From an uncultured Akkermansia sp. (GTDB lineage: Bacteria; Verrucomicrobiota; Verrucomicrobiia; Verrucomicrobiales; Akkermansiaceae), in contig CAJGCZ010000036.1 in the NCBI GenBank assembly GCA_904501975.1, positions 1 through 24,408 of the forward strand: a stretch of 24,408 nucleotides of DNA, in the 5' to 3' direction. Position numbers and translations under genes: made by a program. Below the pieces are notes generated by a model. It was not told the DNA's origin. It ran no database searches and was given only the letters and a program-made list of their open reading frames with translations. Positions 1 to 7,593 of this stretch are shown piece by piece; the first letter of the stretch is position 1; each line of letters begins with the position of its first letter.

Positions 1-78
1 GAGCCACGCTTTCTGTCGGCCCTCGTTGCCGTCGCGTTCGCTCCGGCGCCTCGGGGCTCCGATTTTCTTTTCCCCATA

Positions 79-98
79 CCGGGGGCTTGCGCCCCCGG
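79..98. repeat. REP-like palindrome, left end
   Basis: A perfect palindrome has 8-base arms CCGGGGGC and GCCCCCGG around the loop TTGC. It is preceded by ATA and followed by CTAT. The same layout (ATACC or AACCC start, 8-base GC-rich arms, 4-base loop, GGCTA end) recurs at 24172-24191 and 24371-24390, so it belongs to a family of intergenic palindromes. No transposase of the kind that mobilises REP elements is in the window. No gene is seen in 1-275; apart from this element and the nrdB terminator it holds only diverged repeat-like sequence. Confidence 0.6.
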
Positions 99-214
99 CT
101 ATGTGTCTGTCGTCCTCCGGACTCTTGAATTCCGTTCGCTGCGCTCACCTCCAATAGCCCCACAAATTGCTATTTTGGGGCGATCAACTAAAAAGCTTCT
201 CGGTTTATCAGCGC

Positions 215-249
215 AAGAAAATCGCCCGCACCTTTTTTAGGGGCGGGCG
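215..249 (-). terminator. Probable terminator of nrdAB
   Basis: Read on the minus strand just after the nrdB stop, CGCCCGC (243-249) pairs with GCGGGCG (223-229). The 13-base loop can pair further at its ends. A T-rich tract, ATTTTCTT, follows. This fits an intrinsic terminator for the nrdA-nrdB transcript, although the T tract is interrupted by a C. Confidence 0.55.
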
Positions 250-275
250 GCTTTATCCCATTAAGGAAAGGGTGC

Positions 276-1319
276 TTATAAATCATCCACCAGAGCCGTG
301 CTCTTGGCGTAGGCGGTGGAGCGTGCCTCAAAGAAGTCTGTTTTAATGAGGTTGGCGTTGCTGTATTGAGATACCCAAGAGCAGGAGGCCGGCTCGGTTT
401 CGTAGCCCTCATACAGGGGCTCAAAGCCGAGATCCATGCAACGGCGGTTGGCTAAGTAACGAATATAATCCGTAATCATGCCGGTAGAGAGGCCGGGGAT
501 TTCATCGCCAATGACGTAGCAGCCCCAAGCAATTTCCTGTTCGCAGCCTTCGCGAATCATGCTGCGGTATACTTCCACCAGCTCGGGAGTGAAGAGCTCC
601 GGTTGCTCTCGCTGGAGCTCACGGATGATGTTGCGGAAGAGCCAGAGGTGGGTCGATTCATCGCGGTTGATGTAGCGAATCTCCTGTGCAGAGCCGGGCA
701 TTTTGTTGTTACGGCCGAGGTTATAGAAGAACATGAAACCGCTATAGAAATAAATACCCTCCAAAATAAAGTTGGCCACAAGGGTGCGGGCAAAGTTCTG
801 TGGGGTGCGGTTTTGTTGGAACTCGTTGTACAGATTGCCGATGAAGGTGTTGCGGCGCAGCAAGTGCTCATCGTTTCTCCATTGGTAGAGCACTTCTGTG
901 CGCTGTTGCGGCTCGCAAATGGTGTCCAGCATGTAGCTGTAGCTTTGGCTGTGCACGGCCTCTTGGAAGGCCTGAATGCACAGGCACAAGTTTACCTCAT
1001 TGGCGGTTATGTATTCACCCACAGAGGGCAGGTTGGCCGTTTGGATACTGTCCAAAAAGACGAGGAAGGACAATATCTTATCAAAAGCACGGCGCTCTGC
1101 GGGGCTCAGCTTGGGGTAATCTCTCACGTCGGCGGAGAGATTAATTTCTTCCGGAATCCAGAAGTTGTTCATTGCCTGGCGATACCATCCGCTCACCCAA
1201 GCGTACTTCATGTTGTTGAAGTCGTTGAGGTTGGTGGTATTGCCGTTGATGATGCGGCGGGCGAGTACTTCGGAATCGCCCTGCGGATTAAACAGTGGTC
1301 TGCGGGTTAACTGGCACAT
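276..1319 (-). CDS. nrdB: Ribonucleoside-diphosphate reductase, beta (R2) subunit
   Basis: This is the radical-generating small subunit of class I ribonucleotide reductase. It partners NrdA in reducing ribonucleotides to deoxyribonucleotides in the cytoplasm. The 347 residues carry the dimetal ligands D90 (in FLDSIQ), E120 and H123 (in FQEAVHSQSY), E187 (in LEGIYFYSGF), and E221 and H224 (in RDESTH). Tyr127 sits four residues after H123, where E. coli R2 has its radical Tyr122, so this reads as a tyrosyl-radical enzyme and not the chlamydial Phe-containing class Ic. The C-terminal tail, ending TALVDDL, is the expected R1 docking segment. The start overlaps the end of nrdA by 13 bases, so the two are co-transcribed and probably translationally coupled. 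A terminator follows. Confidence 0.96.
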   Translation of the reverse strand: MCQLTRRPLFNPQGDSEVLARRIINGNTTNLNDFNNMKYAWVSGWYRQAMNNFWIPEEINLSADVRDYPKLSPAERRAFDKILSFLVFLDSIQTANLPSVGEYITANEVNLCLCIQAFQEAVHSQSYSYMLDTICEPQQRTEVLYQWRNDEHLLRRNTFIGNLYNEFQQNRTPQNFARTLVANFILEGIYFYSGFMFFYNLGRNNKMPGSAQEIRYINRDESTHLWLFRNIIRELQREQPELFTPELVEVYRSMIREGCEQEIAWGCYVIGDEIPGLSTGMITDYIRYLANRRCMDLGFEPLYEGYETEPASCSWVSQYSNANLIKTDFFEARSTAYAKSTALVDDL

Positions 1320-3832
1320 GATTCACATTCTTCTACTTCGAGGCTCTTGGAGCGGATATAATAGACTGTCTTCACCCCGCATTCCCATGCGAGGATGTAA
1401 AGGTTAAGGATTTGGCGGAGGGTGTACTCATTGGTAATGTACAGGTTCATGCTCTGGGCTTGGTCGATGTGGCGTTGGCGGACACCGCCGGCGCGTACGG
1501 ACCAGCTTTGGTCGATTTTGTGAGCGCTCTTGTAATACCAAAGGGTATCGATGGAGAGCTCCGGTGCCACACGGGGCATGAGCCCGTTCTTCTTTTCCTC
1601 CAGGAAGAAGAGTTTCATCACCGGGTCTGTGCCGGCCGTTGTGCCGGCAATAATGCTGGTGCTGCCGGTGGGGGCTACGGCCAACAGGTAGGCGTTGCGT
1701 ATGCCGTGGGTGGCTACGCGCTCGCGCAGTTCTTGCCAGTGCGGGGCTGTATAGTTGCGGCGCTCAAAGTAACGACCGGTTTGCCACTCACTGCCTTCAA
1801 AATGGGCGTAGGCTCCTTTTTCTTTGGCTGTATCGCAGCTGGCGCTGATGGCAGCGTGGTTAATTTGCTCAAACAGCGTATCGGCAAATTGCAGGTGCTC
1901 CTCGCTCTCCCAGCGAATGCCGTTTTTTGCCAACATGTGGTGGTAGCCGCTTACGCCCAAACCAATGGGGCGGTAGCCACGGTTGGTGATTTCGGCATAG
2001 GGCAGGGGGTAGAGGTTGAGATCTATCACGTTGTCCAGCGCACGTATGGCACTGCGGGTAATGTATTCTACCTCTTGCGGGTCGTTCACATTGATACGCC
2101 CCAACGACAGGCTGGCCAAGTTGCACACCACAAAATTGCCGGGCTTGGTGGTAGTTACCACCACTTGCTCGCCGTTGACGGTGGTAACAGTTTGGCTGAT
2201 GCTTTCAATGGCGCTCATATTTTGTGCAATTTCCGTGCACAGGTTGCTGCAATAGATGATACCCTTGTGCTTGTTCGGGTTGGCTCGGTTAACGAGGTCG
2301 CGGTTAAAGACAAAGGGGGTGCCGGTTTCTACCGCGCTCTTGAGGATGAGGCGCACAATATCTTTGATGGGGACGCGGCGTTTGCTGATGCGGGAGTCTG
2401 CCACGCAGCTCAGGTAGCGCTGCTCCCACTCCTCGCCGTAGCTGTCCTCCAGGGCATAGCCTTTAATGCTTTGCACCTCGTGCGGGCACATGAGGTACCA
2501 GTCGCCCTCGATGTTGTCCCTCACTTGCTGCCAGAAGTAATCCGGGTAGCACACAGCGGGGAATACATCGTGCGCTTTAAGGCGGTCATCTCCGTTGTTG
2601 GTGCGCAGGGAGAGGAACTCCGGCAGGTCACGGTGCCAAGCATCCAAATACACGGCCACGGCTCCTTGGCGCACCCCCAGCTGGTCTACGGCCACGGCGG
2701 TGTCATTGGCAAGGCGAATCCAGCGGATGACGCCGCCTGCTGCACCGGCAAAACCACGTATGGCACTGCCGCATGCGCGTACTTTGCCGAAGTAAAGCCC
2801 CATGCCGCCACCGTATTTGCTCACTTGGGCAAAGTTGTCAATACTGCGGTAAATGCCTTCCAAGCTGTCGGGTACGGTGTCAATAAAGCAGGAGGAAAGC
2901 TGGTGGAAGGGCTTGCGTGCATTGGCAAGCGTGGGGGTGGCCACAGTTACTTTGAGGGTGCTGAGCATGTCGTAAAAACGCTTCACCCAGTCGGCTCGCC
3001 CCTCTTTCTCATTCATAGCCAAATGCAGGGCAATGCCCAAGAACATTTCTTGCGGCGTTTCCATTACGCGCCCGGCATGGGTGCGGATGAGGTAGCGGCC
3101 GTGCAACAGCTCAAGCCCGGATATATTGAAGAGCTTGTCGCGGTCGGTATCCAACAGTTGCTCAAAGTTTTCAATTTCTGCGCGGCTGTAGTGTTTGAGT
3201 ATGTACTCTCCGTATACACCTTCTTTGGTGAGGTGGTTAATTTTATCATGCAGGTTGCAAATACCGGCCTCAGCCTCATACGTGGCTACACGCAAACGGA
3301 AACGCAGCAGCCAGAATCGCGCAGCAATCATTTCCCAGCGGGGGGCATCTCGGGTTGTCAGCTCAGCTGCGGATTTAATGAGGCTGCCCAGCGCCACGTC
3401 GTCTCCGTGTCCGTCCTTGCTGAAGGTGCGAAACTTGGCGGTGAGTTGCTGTATGCCGTACTCCTCCTCACAGAACTCTTGCTGTATTTCTTTCAATACA
3501 TCGTCCAGTGCAGGGCGGTTCTCAAAATGTTGCAACAGTTGTTCTCTTGCCGTGCGCGCACGTGCACGCTCGTTGCGGTACAAAATGAAGCGTTTGGCTG
3601 CCTCGTAGTGGCCTGCTACCATCAGGCTTTCTTCCACTTGGTCCTGAATACTTTCTACGGCAACGACCTCGCCCCCGTGCGCGCGTAGGCTGGATTCTAT
3701 ACTCACAGCTAAGCGTGCTACCTCGCCCTCTGTGTCGCTCATCCCTACACTTTCAAAAGCAAGGCGTATCACCCGCTCTATCTTCTCTCGCCGGTAATCG
3801 GCGGTCTGTCCGTTGCGCTTCCGTATTTTCAT
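1307..3832 (-). CDS. nrdA: Ribonucleoside-diphosphate reductase, alpha (R1) subunit
   Basis: This is the catalytic large subunit of class I ribonucleotide reductase, 841 residues. One ATP-cone is visible at about residues 1-95 (starting MKIRKRNGQ), which suggests overall-activity control by ATP/dATP. Active-site landmarks are C315 in QLSSCFIDT, the N530/C532/E534 set in SNLCTEI (thiyl radical Cys), and the P-loop-like APTGSTS near residue 740. The radical-transfer pair is Y824-Y825, and C836 and C839 in the C-terminal tail re-reduce the active site. The start ATG at 3832 begins the ATP-cone directly and lies 26 bases below a good promoter. The gene diverges from uvrC and overlaps nrdB. No convincing NrdR box pair was found upstream. 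Confidence 0.97.
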   Translation of the reverse strand: MKIRKRNGQTADYRREKIERVIRLAFESVGMSDTEGEVARLAVSIESSLRAHGGEVVAVESIQDQVEESLMVAGHYEAAKRFILYRNERARARTAREQLLQHFENRPALDDVLKEIQQEFCEEEYGIQQLTAKFRTFSKDGHGDDVALGSLIKSAAELTTRDAPRWEMIAARFWLLRFRLRVATYEAEAGICNLHDKINHLTKEGVYGEYILKHYSRAEIENFEQLLDTDRDKLFNISGLELLHGRYLIRTHAGRVMETPQEMFLGIALHLAMNEKEGRADWVKRFYDMLSTLKVTVATPTLANARKPFHQLSSCFIDTVPDSLEGIYRSIDNFAQVSKYGGGMGLYFGKVRACGSAIRGFAGAAGGVIRWIRLANDTAVAVDQLGVRQGAVAVYLDAWHRDLPEFLSLRTNNGDDRLKAHDVFPAVCYPDYFWQQVRDNIEGDWYLMCPHEVQSIKGYALEDSYGEEWEQRYLSCVADSRISKRRVPIKDIVRLILKSAVETGTPFVFNRDLVNRANPNKHKGIIYCSNLCTEIAQNMSAIESISQTVTTVNGEQVVVTTTKPGNFVVCNLASLSLGRINVNDPQEVEYITRSAIRALDNVIDLNLYPLPYAEITNRGYRPIGLGVSGYHHMLAKNGIRWESEEHLQFADTLFEQINHAAISASCDTAKEKGAYAHFEGSEWQTGRYFERRNYTAPHWQELRERVATHGIRNAYLLAVAPTGSTSIIAGTTAGTDPVMKLFFLEEKKNGLMPRVAPELSIDTLWYYKSAHKIDQSWSVRAGGVRQRHIDQAQSMNLYITNEYTLRQILNLYILAWECGVKTVYYIRSKSLEVEECESCAS

Positions 3833-3864
3833 GGCCTACTACTGCATGTTGTATGTTGCACGCA

Positions 3865-3892
3865 ATCATACCGCCATATATCCAAAAGTCAA
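3865..3892 (-). promoter_or_regulatory. Promoter of nrdAB
   Basis: On the minus strand a -35 TTGACT (3887-3892) and a -10 TATGAT (3865-3870) are separated by 16 bases. The predicted +1 is about 3858, giving a leader of about 26 bases. It lies in the 169-base gap between the divergent nrdA and uvrC starts, which is AT-rich further upstream. Confidence 0.65.
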
Positions 3893-3966
3893 GCAATTTT
3901 ATAGAGATTCTAGGAATTATTTTAATCTAACACTCCTTTCTGCGATGGTTATTCCTCAATTAGTGC

Positions 3967-3995
3967 TGTTCAACAAAAGCGGGGCGTGGTATACT
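3967..3995 (+). promoter_or_regulatory. Promoter of uvrC (leaderless geometry)
   Basis: The -10 TATACT lies at 3990-3995, with a weak -35 TGTTCA at 3967-3972 (17-base spacer). Counting the last -10 base as -7 puts +1 at 4002, exactly the A of the chosen uvrC ATG. This supports ATG 4002 over any upstream start, because the longer open frame would begin before the promoter. Confidence 0.5.
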
Positions 3996-4001
3996 GTGGG
4001 C

Positions 4002-5552
4002 ATGGCAAAGGTGAACGTGAAGGAGAAATGGCGCAAAACGCCGCATTGTCCCGGGGTATACCTGATGAAGGATGATGGCGGTGGCGTTATTTATGTGGGG
4101 AAGGCCAAAGACCTGAAACGCCGCTTAAGCAATTACTTTTCACCTTCGCGAGCCACGTTGGAGAACGGCAAAACCCGTGCGTTGATAGCCGCTATTGCAG
4201 ACTTTGATTATTACGAGGTTCGCAACGACCAGGAAGCACTCATTCTGGAGCAAAAACTCATTAAAGAGTATCGCCCGCATTACAATGTGCAGCTGCGAGA
4301 TGACAAGCGCTATCTGTTACTTCGCGCCTCGCGTCAGGATGAGTTGCCCCGTTTCTCGCTCGTGCGCCTTAAGAAAGACGACGGCGCTCGCTACTTGGGC
4401 CCCTTTGTGCATTCCACCGCGTTGAAAGAGACGGTAGAGTGGCTTAACCACCGCTTCCGCCTGCGCACTTGCACGTGCCGGCACCCGGGAGAGGAGCAAT
4501 ACCGCCATTGCCATGATGATGTGATTCGCCAATGCTCTGCGCCGTGCATCGGGCGCGTGTCTCCGGAGGAGTATAGGGCGCAGTTTGATGCCGCCTTAGC
4601 CCTGTTGGAGGGTGGTGCGCGCAAGGAACACATCGATGCGCTGACTCAGGAAATGATGGAGGCCTCCGAGGCCTTGGACTTTGAGCGCGCTGCGCGCCTG
4701 CGCGATATTCGGGAGAATATCCTCAAAACGCTCGAGCCTGCGCGCCGCTTTACTCGCGGCACACCCGACTTACCGGGAACCGTGAACCCGCAAAAGGATT
4801 TGGCCGAGCTGGGGCAAGCGCTGGGGATGGCGCAGCCTCCGGCCATCATGGAATGCTTTGATATCTCCAACCTGTCAGACAATCATATTGTTGCCTCGAT
4901 GGTGCGATTTACGGACGGTAAGCCGGATAATAAGGCTTACCGCCGCTATCGCATTCGTGGGGTAGAGGGGCAAAATGACTTTGCCTCGATGCTGGAGGTG
5001 GTGCGCCGCCGCTACTCTCGCATTGTGAACGAAAGTAGCGCCCTCTTTGATAAACCGGAGGGCATGGGAACCTATGCGTGGCTTAAGAAGCTTAGCGCCG
5101 AGGGTAAAGCCCCTATCACAGTGCCGGATTTAGTGGTGGTGGACGGCGGCAAGGGCCAGTTGTCTATTGCCGTACAGGTGTTAACCGAGGTGGGCTTGGC
5201 GGATATGCCCGTTATCGGCTTAGCAAAGCGAGATGAAGAGGTGTATTTTCCGCATGAGAGTGAGCCCCTTGTGTTAACAAAAGACTGCGGAGCGCTGAAG
5301 CTCTTGCAGCGTTTGCGCGATGAGGCTCACCGCTTTGCCAACAATTACAACGAGTTGTTGGTTCGTAAACGCGTGCGGGAAAGTAAGCTGGATGCCTACC
5401 CCGGTATGACCCCCAAGCGCAAAGAATTGCTTTTGGCGCGTTTTCACACCGTTCCCGGTATCCGCTCGCGCTCGGCTGCTGAAATTGCCGAACTCCCCGG
5501 CATCTCCAAAGCTTGGGCAGAGAAATTCTCTGCTTGGTTGGCGGAGAATTGA
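4002..5552 (+). CDS. uvrC: Excinuclease ABC subunit C, short form
   Basis: UvrC makes the two incisions around DNA lesions in UvrABC nucleotide excision repair. From ATG 4002 it has 516 residues. A GIY-YIG nuclease (GVY, then IYVGKA at residues 30-35, R39, E83, N95) is followed by the four cysteines expected for the UvrC iron-sulfur cluster (C157, C170, C178, C182). Next are a UVR helix pair (about 207-243), an RNase H-like 3'/5' nuclease domain with D287 (ECFDISN), D381 (VDGGKGQ) and H443 (DEAHRFA), and a C-terminal helix-hairpin-helix pair (about 480-512). It is roughly 90 residues shorter than E. coli UvrC because only about 35 residues join the UVR and RNase H-like domains. The open frame extends upstream to 3813, but that extension matches no UvrC sequence and crosses the promoter. 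Confidence 0.95.
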   Translation: MAKVNVKEKWRKTPHCPGVYLMKDDGGGVIYVGKAKDLKRRLSNYFSPSRATLENGKTRALIAAIADFDYYEVRNDQEALILEQKLIKEYRPHYNVQLRDDKRYLLLRASRQDELPRFSLVRLKKDDGARYLGPFVHSTALKETVEWLNHRFRLRTCTCRHPGEEQYRHCHDDVIRQCSAPCIGRVSPEEYRAQFDAALALLEGGARKEHIDALTQEMMEASEALDFERAARLRDIRENILKTLEPARRFTRGTPDLPGTVNPQKDLAELGQALGMAQPPAIMECFDISNLSDNHIVASMVRFTDGKPDNKAYRRYRIRGVEGQNDFASMLEVVRRRYSRIVNESSALFDKPEGMGTYAWLKKLSAEGKAPITVPDLVVVDGGKGQLSIAVQVLTEVGLADMPVIGLAKRDEEVYFPHESEPLVLTKDCGALKLLQRLRDEAHRFANNYNELLVRKRVRESKLDAYPGMTPKRKELLLARFHTVPGIRSRSAAEIAELPGISKAWAEKFSAWLAEN

Positions 5553-5573
5553 ATCCCCTGATATAGGTTGCTG

Positions 5574-6347
5574 TTATATGCCTAGAATTTGTTTTTTCTT
5601 CAATTCGAATTCTGTTTCAGAAATGATACCTTGTTCCATTAGTTTTCTGAATTTCAATATTTCATCTGCTTCAGAAGACTGGAAATTGTGAGAAGACGGG
5701 GAATTTCCGTCCGACGCTTTGGAGTTAATGGAGCGTAGAAAGTCCATTAATTTTTGAGCACTTTCCATTCCTTTATTGTATTCCCAACTGCCGGTTTTGC
5801 AAGCGAAGGCAATACATGGGACTGTAATGTTGGTTTTGTAACGATTGTTTAGGGAAATGACAACGTTAAGGGAGGTCAGTTTCTTTTTGCCTTCTTTCTT
5901 CCCGGTAACAGCACCCACAACTGCTCCTACGCCACCAAACAATACACCTCCAACTAAAGCTCTTCCTAATCCTCCGCTGGATATGGTTGTGCCGTCTTCC
6001 TCAATTCTATAATCTGCAATTTCATCGTATCGTAAAAGCTGAGGATTTTGAGGATTTTTCTCGTCGGAGACATACCAACGTCTCATGTTAGCGTCTTCTC
6101 TGAAATAAAACGGAGGTACTGAGACTTCACGAGTTGTGGAAAATAACTTGAATTGAAGGAGGTTTTCTTCCCTTTCTTTCAGTCGTTTCATGAGATCTTC
6201 TACCGAGAGATAAGGTAAAAGACTTATGTCAATATCTGAGATGTCGATACAATCATAACATACTGCGATTTTATTCTGAATACGAGAGCATAAAAAACCG
6301 ATTTTCTTCCCGCATACCGGACAATATTCTGTAGTAAAAAGACCCAT
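5574..6347 (-). CDS. Zinc-binding (DUF4428-like) protein with glycine zipper and SHOCT domain
   Basis: Hypothetical protein of 257 residues. Four N-terminal cysteines (C9, C12, C30, C33) form a small zinc-binding module in the style of DUF4428. A glycine-zipper-like hydrophobic stretch spans about 125-149 (GGVLFGGVGAVVGAVTG), which could insert in a membrane or oligomerise. The C-terminal 28 residues (about 228-255, LMEQGIISETEFELKKKQIL) are a clear SHOCT domain, a short module usually at protein ends and linked to oligomerisation. It starts 26 bases after the upstream zinc-ribbon gene, so the two are likely one transcript. Both genes are visibly more AT-rich than their flanks. The molecular function is unknown. 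It converges with uvrC with a 21-base gap. Confidence 0.8.
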   Translation of the reverse strand: MGLFTTEYCPVCGKKIGFLCSRIQNKIAVCYDCIDISDIDISLLPYLSVEDLMKRLKEREENLLQFKLFSTTREVSVPPFYFREDANMRRWYVSDEKNPQNPQLLRYDEIADYRIEEDGTTISSGGLGRALVGGVLFGGVGAVVGAVTGKKEGKKKLTSLNVVISLNNRYKTNITVPCIAFACKTGSWEYNKGMESAQKLMDFLRSINSKASDGNSPSSHNFQSSEADEILKFRKLMEQGIISETEFELKKKQILGI

Positions 6348-6373
6348 TGCTATTAAGGTGTTAGAGATTAAGT

Positions 6374-7117
6374 TTAGTACATTTTTCGTGCGTCGATGAT
6401 TTGCAAATTTTCATTGATATAGACGCGATTTCCATTTTTAGCATCTGCGTAAAATATCAATTCATTCTGTGTGCTCATATTATCGGAGATATCGACATTC
6501 CAGATAATATCCATATAGGGGGCTGTGGCTGCTTTTTCGGCAACCTTGGGTAATAGAGTGTTGATTCTTTTTATTCTATTTACACCATATCTGGCAATAG
6601 TTTTATCGAAACCCTTGCCCTTTTGGGTTGGTATCGGTTGTACTGCCCCATCGAGAATAATTGCCTTTTTGGGCAATTGCTGTGTAGCTGGAGAGGTCGG
6701 TTTCGATTCCTTTTTTGTAACAACCGGTGTTTTTGCGGTCTTTTCTATTTTTGTACTCTGAGTAGTTTTTACCGGCGGTTCTGATTTTTTTTGTTGTGAG
6801 TTTACAGTTGTGGGTGTAGATGCTGCATGAAGTTGTTCATTCTGTTCGTCAGAAGAAGCAATACTATCCGTTTTATCTGCTGGCTCGCTTAAAGCTCCCA
6901 GCATAACAACAAAAATTAATATCACAAGACATCCGCATCCGATTTTGTTGTTTTTTTCTTTTTCTGAATGGGAGGATGCCTTGTTGCAATTTTGCAAAAG
7001 AGAGGGTATATTTACTTCTTTTGCTGAGGTGTCTCCTGACTTAATTTGTGGCGCCCCACAAAATGGGCAGAAGTTTGTTTGATTAGGAATTTCTTTTCTG
7101 CAATTTGAGCAATACAT
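6374..7117 (-). CDS. Zinc-ribbon single-pass membrane protein of unknown function
   Basis: Hypothetical protein of 247 residues, starting at ATG 7117 so that the zinc ribbon opens the protein: C3, C6, C17 and C20 in MYCSNCRKEI and FCPFCG. A hydrophobic helix follows at about 59-77 (CLVILIFVVMLGAL), then a Thr/Lys/Pro/Gln-rich low-complexity linker (about 80-150) and a small folded-looking C-terminal domain (about 155-247). Topology is probably zinc ribbon inside and C-terminal domain outside the cytoplasmic membrane. The open frame extends upstream to a TTG at 7183, but the zinc ribbon at the very N-terminus is the usual arrangement. A strong promoter with an internal dyad lies upstream (7205-7232), and the gene diverges from the RHH-kinase genes. 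No function can be assigned from sequence. Confidence 0.78.
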   Translation of the reverse strand: MYCSNCRKEIPNQTNFCPFCGAPQIKSGDTSAKEVNIPSLLQNCNKASSHSEKEKNNKIGCGCLVILIFVVMLGALSEPADKTDSIASSDEQNEQLHAASTPTTVNSQQKKSEPPVKTTQSTKIEKTAKTPVVTKKESKPTSPATQQLPKKAIILDGAVQPIPTQKGKGFDKTIARYGVNRIKRINTLLPKVAEKAATAPYMDIIWNVDISDNMSTQNELIFYADAKNGNRVYINENLQIIDARKMY

Positions 7118-7204
7118 GAGTGGTAAATGTAGTGTTGTTTTTTTCTCTGGTCGGTTTGCTGTTAATTGTCGGGTAACTAGCAAGGAGTGGAGCTTACAGA
7201 GAAT

Positions 7205-7232
7205 ATTTTATCTCAAAATGAGAACAAGTCAA
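7205..7232 (-). promoter_or_regulatory. Promoter of the zinc-ribbon gene pair
   Basis: On the minus strand TTGACT (7227-7232) and TAAAAT (7205-7210) are separated by 16 bases, close to consensus. The whole spacer start is occupied by the 13-base dyad at 7211-7223, so a protein bound there would block RNA polymerase. The predicted +1 near 7198 leaves an 81-base leader before ATG 7117. Confidence 0.65.
7211..7223. promoter_or_regulatory. Putative operator 1, TCTCA-AAA-TGAGA
   Basis: A perfect 13-base dyad with 5-base arms lies between the -35 and -10 of the minus-strand promoter. It matches operator 2 at 7241-7253 at 11 of 13 positions, the differences being symmetrical (C/G changed to A/T). 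The two centres, 7217 and 7247, are 30 bases apart, close to three helical turns. Confidence 0.55.
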
Positions 7233-7240
7233 CATAAAAA

Positions 7241-7253
7241 TATCAAAATGATA
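7241..7253. promoter_or_regulatory. Putative operator 2, TATCA-AAA-TGATA
   Basis: A second 13-base dyad ends one base before the -35 of the plus-strand promoter (7255-7260) and lies upstream of the minus-strand -35. It shares the core TCAAAATGA with operator 1. No other copy of the dyad was noticed in the window. The likely ligand, by neighbourhood, is one of the two RHH-containing proteins encoded just downstream. Confidence 0.55.
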
Positions 7254-7254
7254 A

Positions 7255-7283
7255 TTTACAAAGGTGGATAGATATGTTAAAAT
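7255..7283 (+). promoter_or_regulatory. Promoter of the small RHH gene
   Basis: TTTACA (7255-7260) and TAAAAT (7278-7283) are separated by 17 bases, each one mismatch from consensus. The predicted +1 is near 7290, 19 bases before ATG 7309. Operator 2 abuts the -35. Confidence 0.65.
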
Positions 7284-7308
7284 CGTGCCGTGAATTGAAA
7301 GTAAAATT

Positions 7309-7530
7309 ATGAAAGAACGTAATAGAGATATAAGTATTAATGTGCAAGAAGAAGAAAAAGAAAGTTCGGAAGAGAATTCTATTTTTCAAATATCTCAAAA
7401 CGAGATAGCTTATAGCTGTCTTATTGATTTAAGCATGGAGGATTATGCTTTGTTGGCTCAGCGTGCCATGCGCGAGGGTTGTAGCCCGGAGGAATTAGTG
7501 GCGCGGCAAATAGCCCGCTTAGTGAAGTGA
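7309..7530 (+). CDS. Small ribbon-helix-helix-like protein
   Basis: A 73-residue protein with an acidic, polar N-terminal half. The C-terminal domain (about 37-73) reads as strand CLIDLS, helix MEDYALLAQRAMREG, helix SPEELVARQIARLV, which is the ribbon-helix-helix pattern of CopG/Arc-type DNA-binding dimers. The same domain closes the next gene product (7594-8022), for example RAMREGCSPEELVARQIARLVK here against RAMAVGLTAEALVAQAIADLVK there, so the two are related by duplication or domain sharing. It has its own promoter with an adjacent dyad operator, which suggests autoregulation. An antitoxin role is possible for a protein of this type, but no toxin-like gene is adjacent. The assignment rests on pattern, not on a database match. 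Confidence 0.65.
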   Translation: MKERNRDISINVQEEEKESSEENSIFQISQNEIAYSCLIDLSMEDYALLAQRAMREGCSPEELVARQIARLVK

Positions 7531-7559
7531 ATATGCACGTCATTGAGCGAGGCAATTTC

Positions 7560-7587
7560 TTGACAAAAGTGTTGAATATGATATGCT
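7560..7587 (+). promoter_or_regulatory. Promoter of the HTH-RHH gene and kinase (leaderless geometry)
   Basis: A consensus -35 TTGACA (7560-7565) and a -10 TATGCT (7582-7587) are separated by 16 bases. With the last -10 base at -7, +1 falls on 7594, the A of the ATG itself, so the message would be leaderless. Confidence 0.6.
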
Positions 7588-7593
7588 CACGGT

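Noticed and set aside
1412..3688. A 758-codon open frame on the plus strand
   Set aside because: It is antisense to nrdA, whose reading frame has every catalytic residue of class I R1. The plus-strand product has no recognisable domain and reflects GC-biased codons.
3813..4001. Upstream extension of uvrC
   Set aside because: The extra 63 residues match no UvrC feature, overlap the nrdA start and its promoter, and precede the predicted uvrC transcription start.
3833..4001. NrdR boxes upstream of nrdA
   Set aside because: No pair matching the ACACWATATATWGTGT-type consensus was found. Only a short direct repeat, ATGTTGTATGTTGC, is present near the transcription start.
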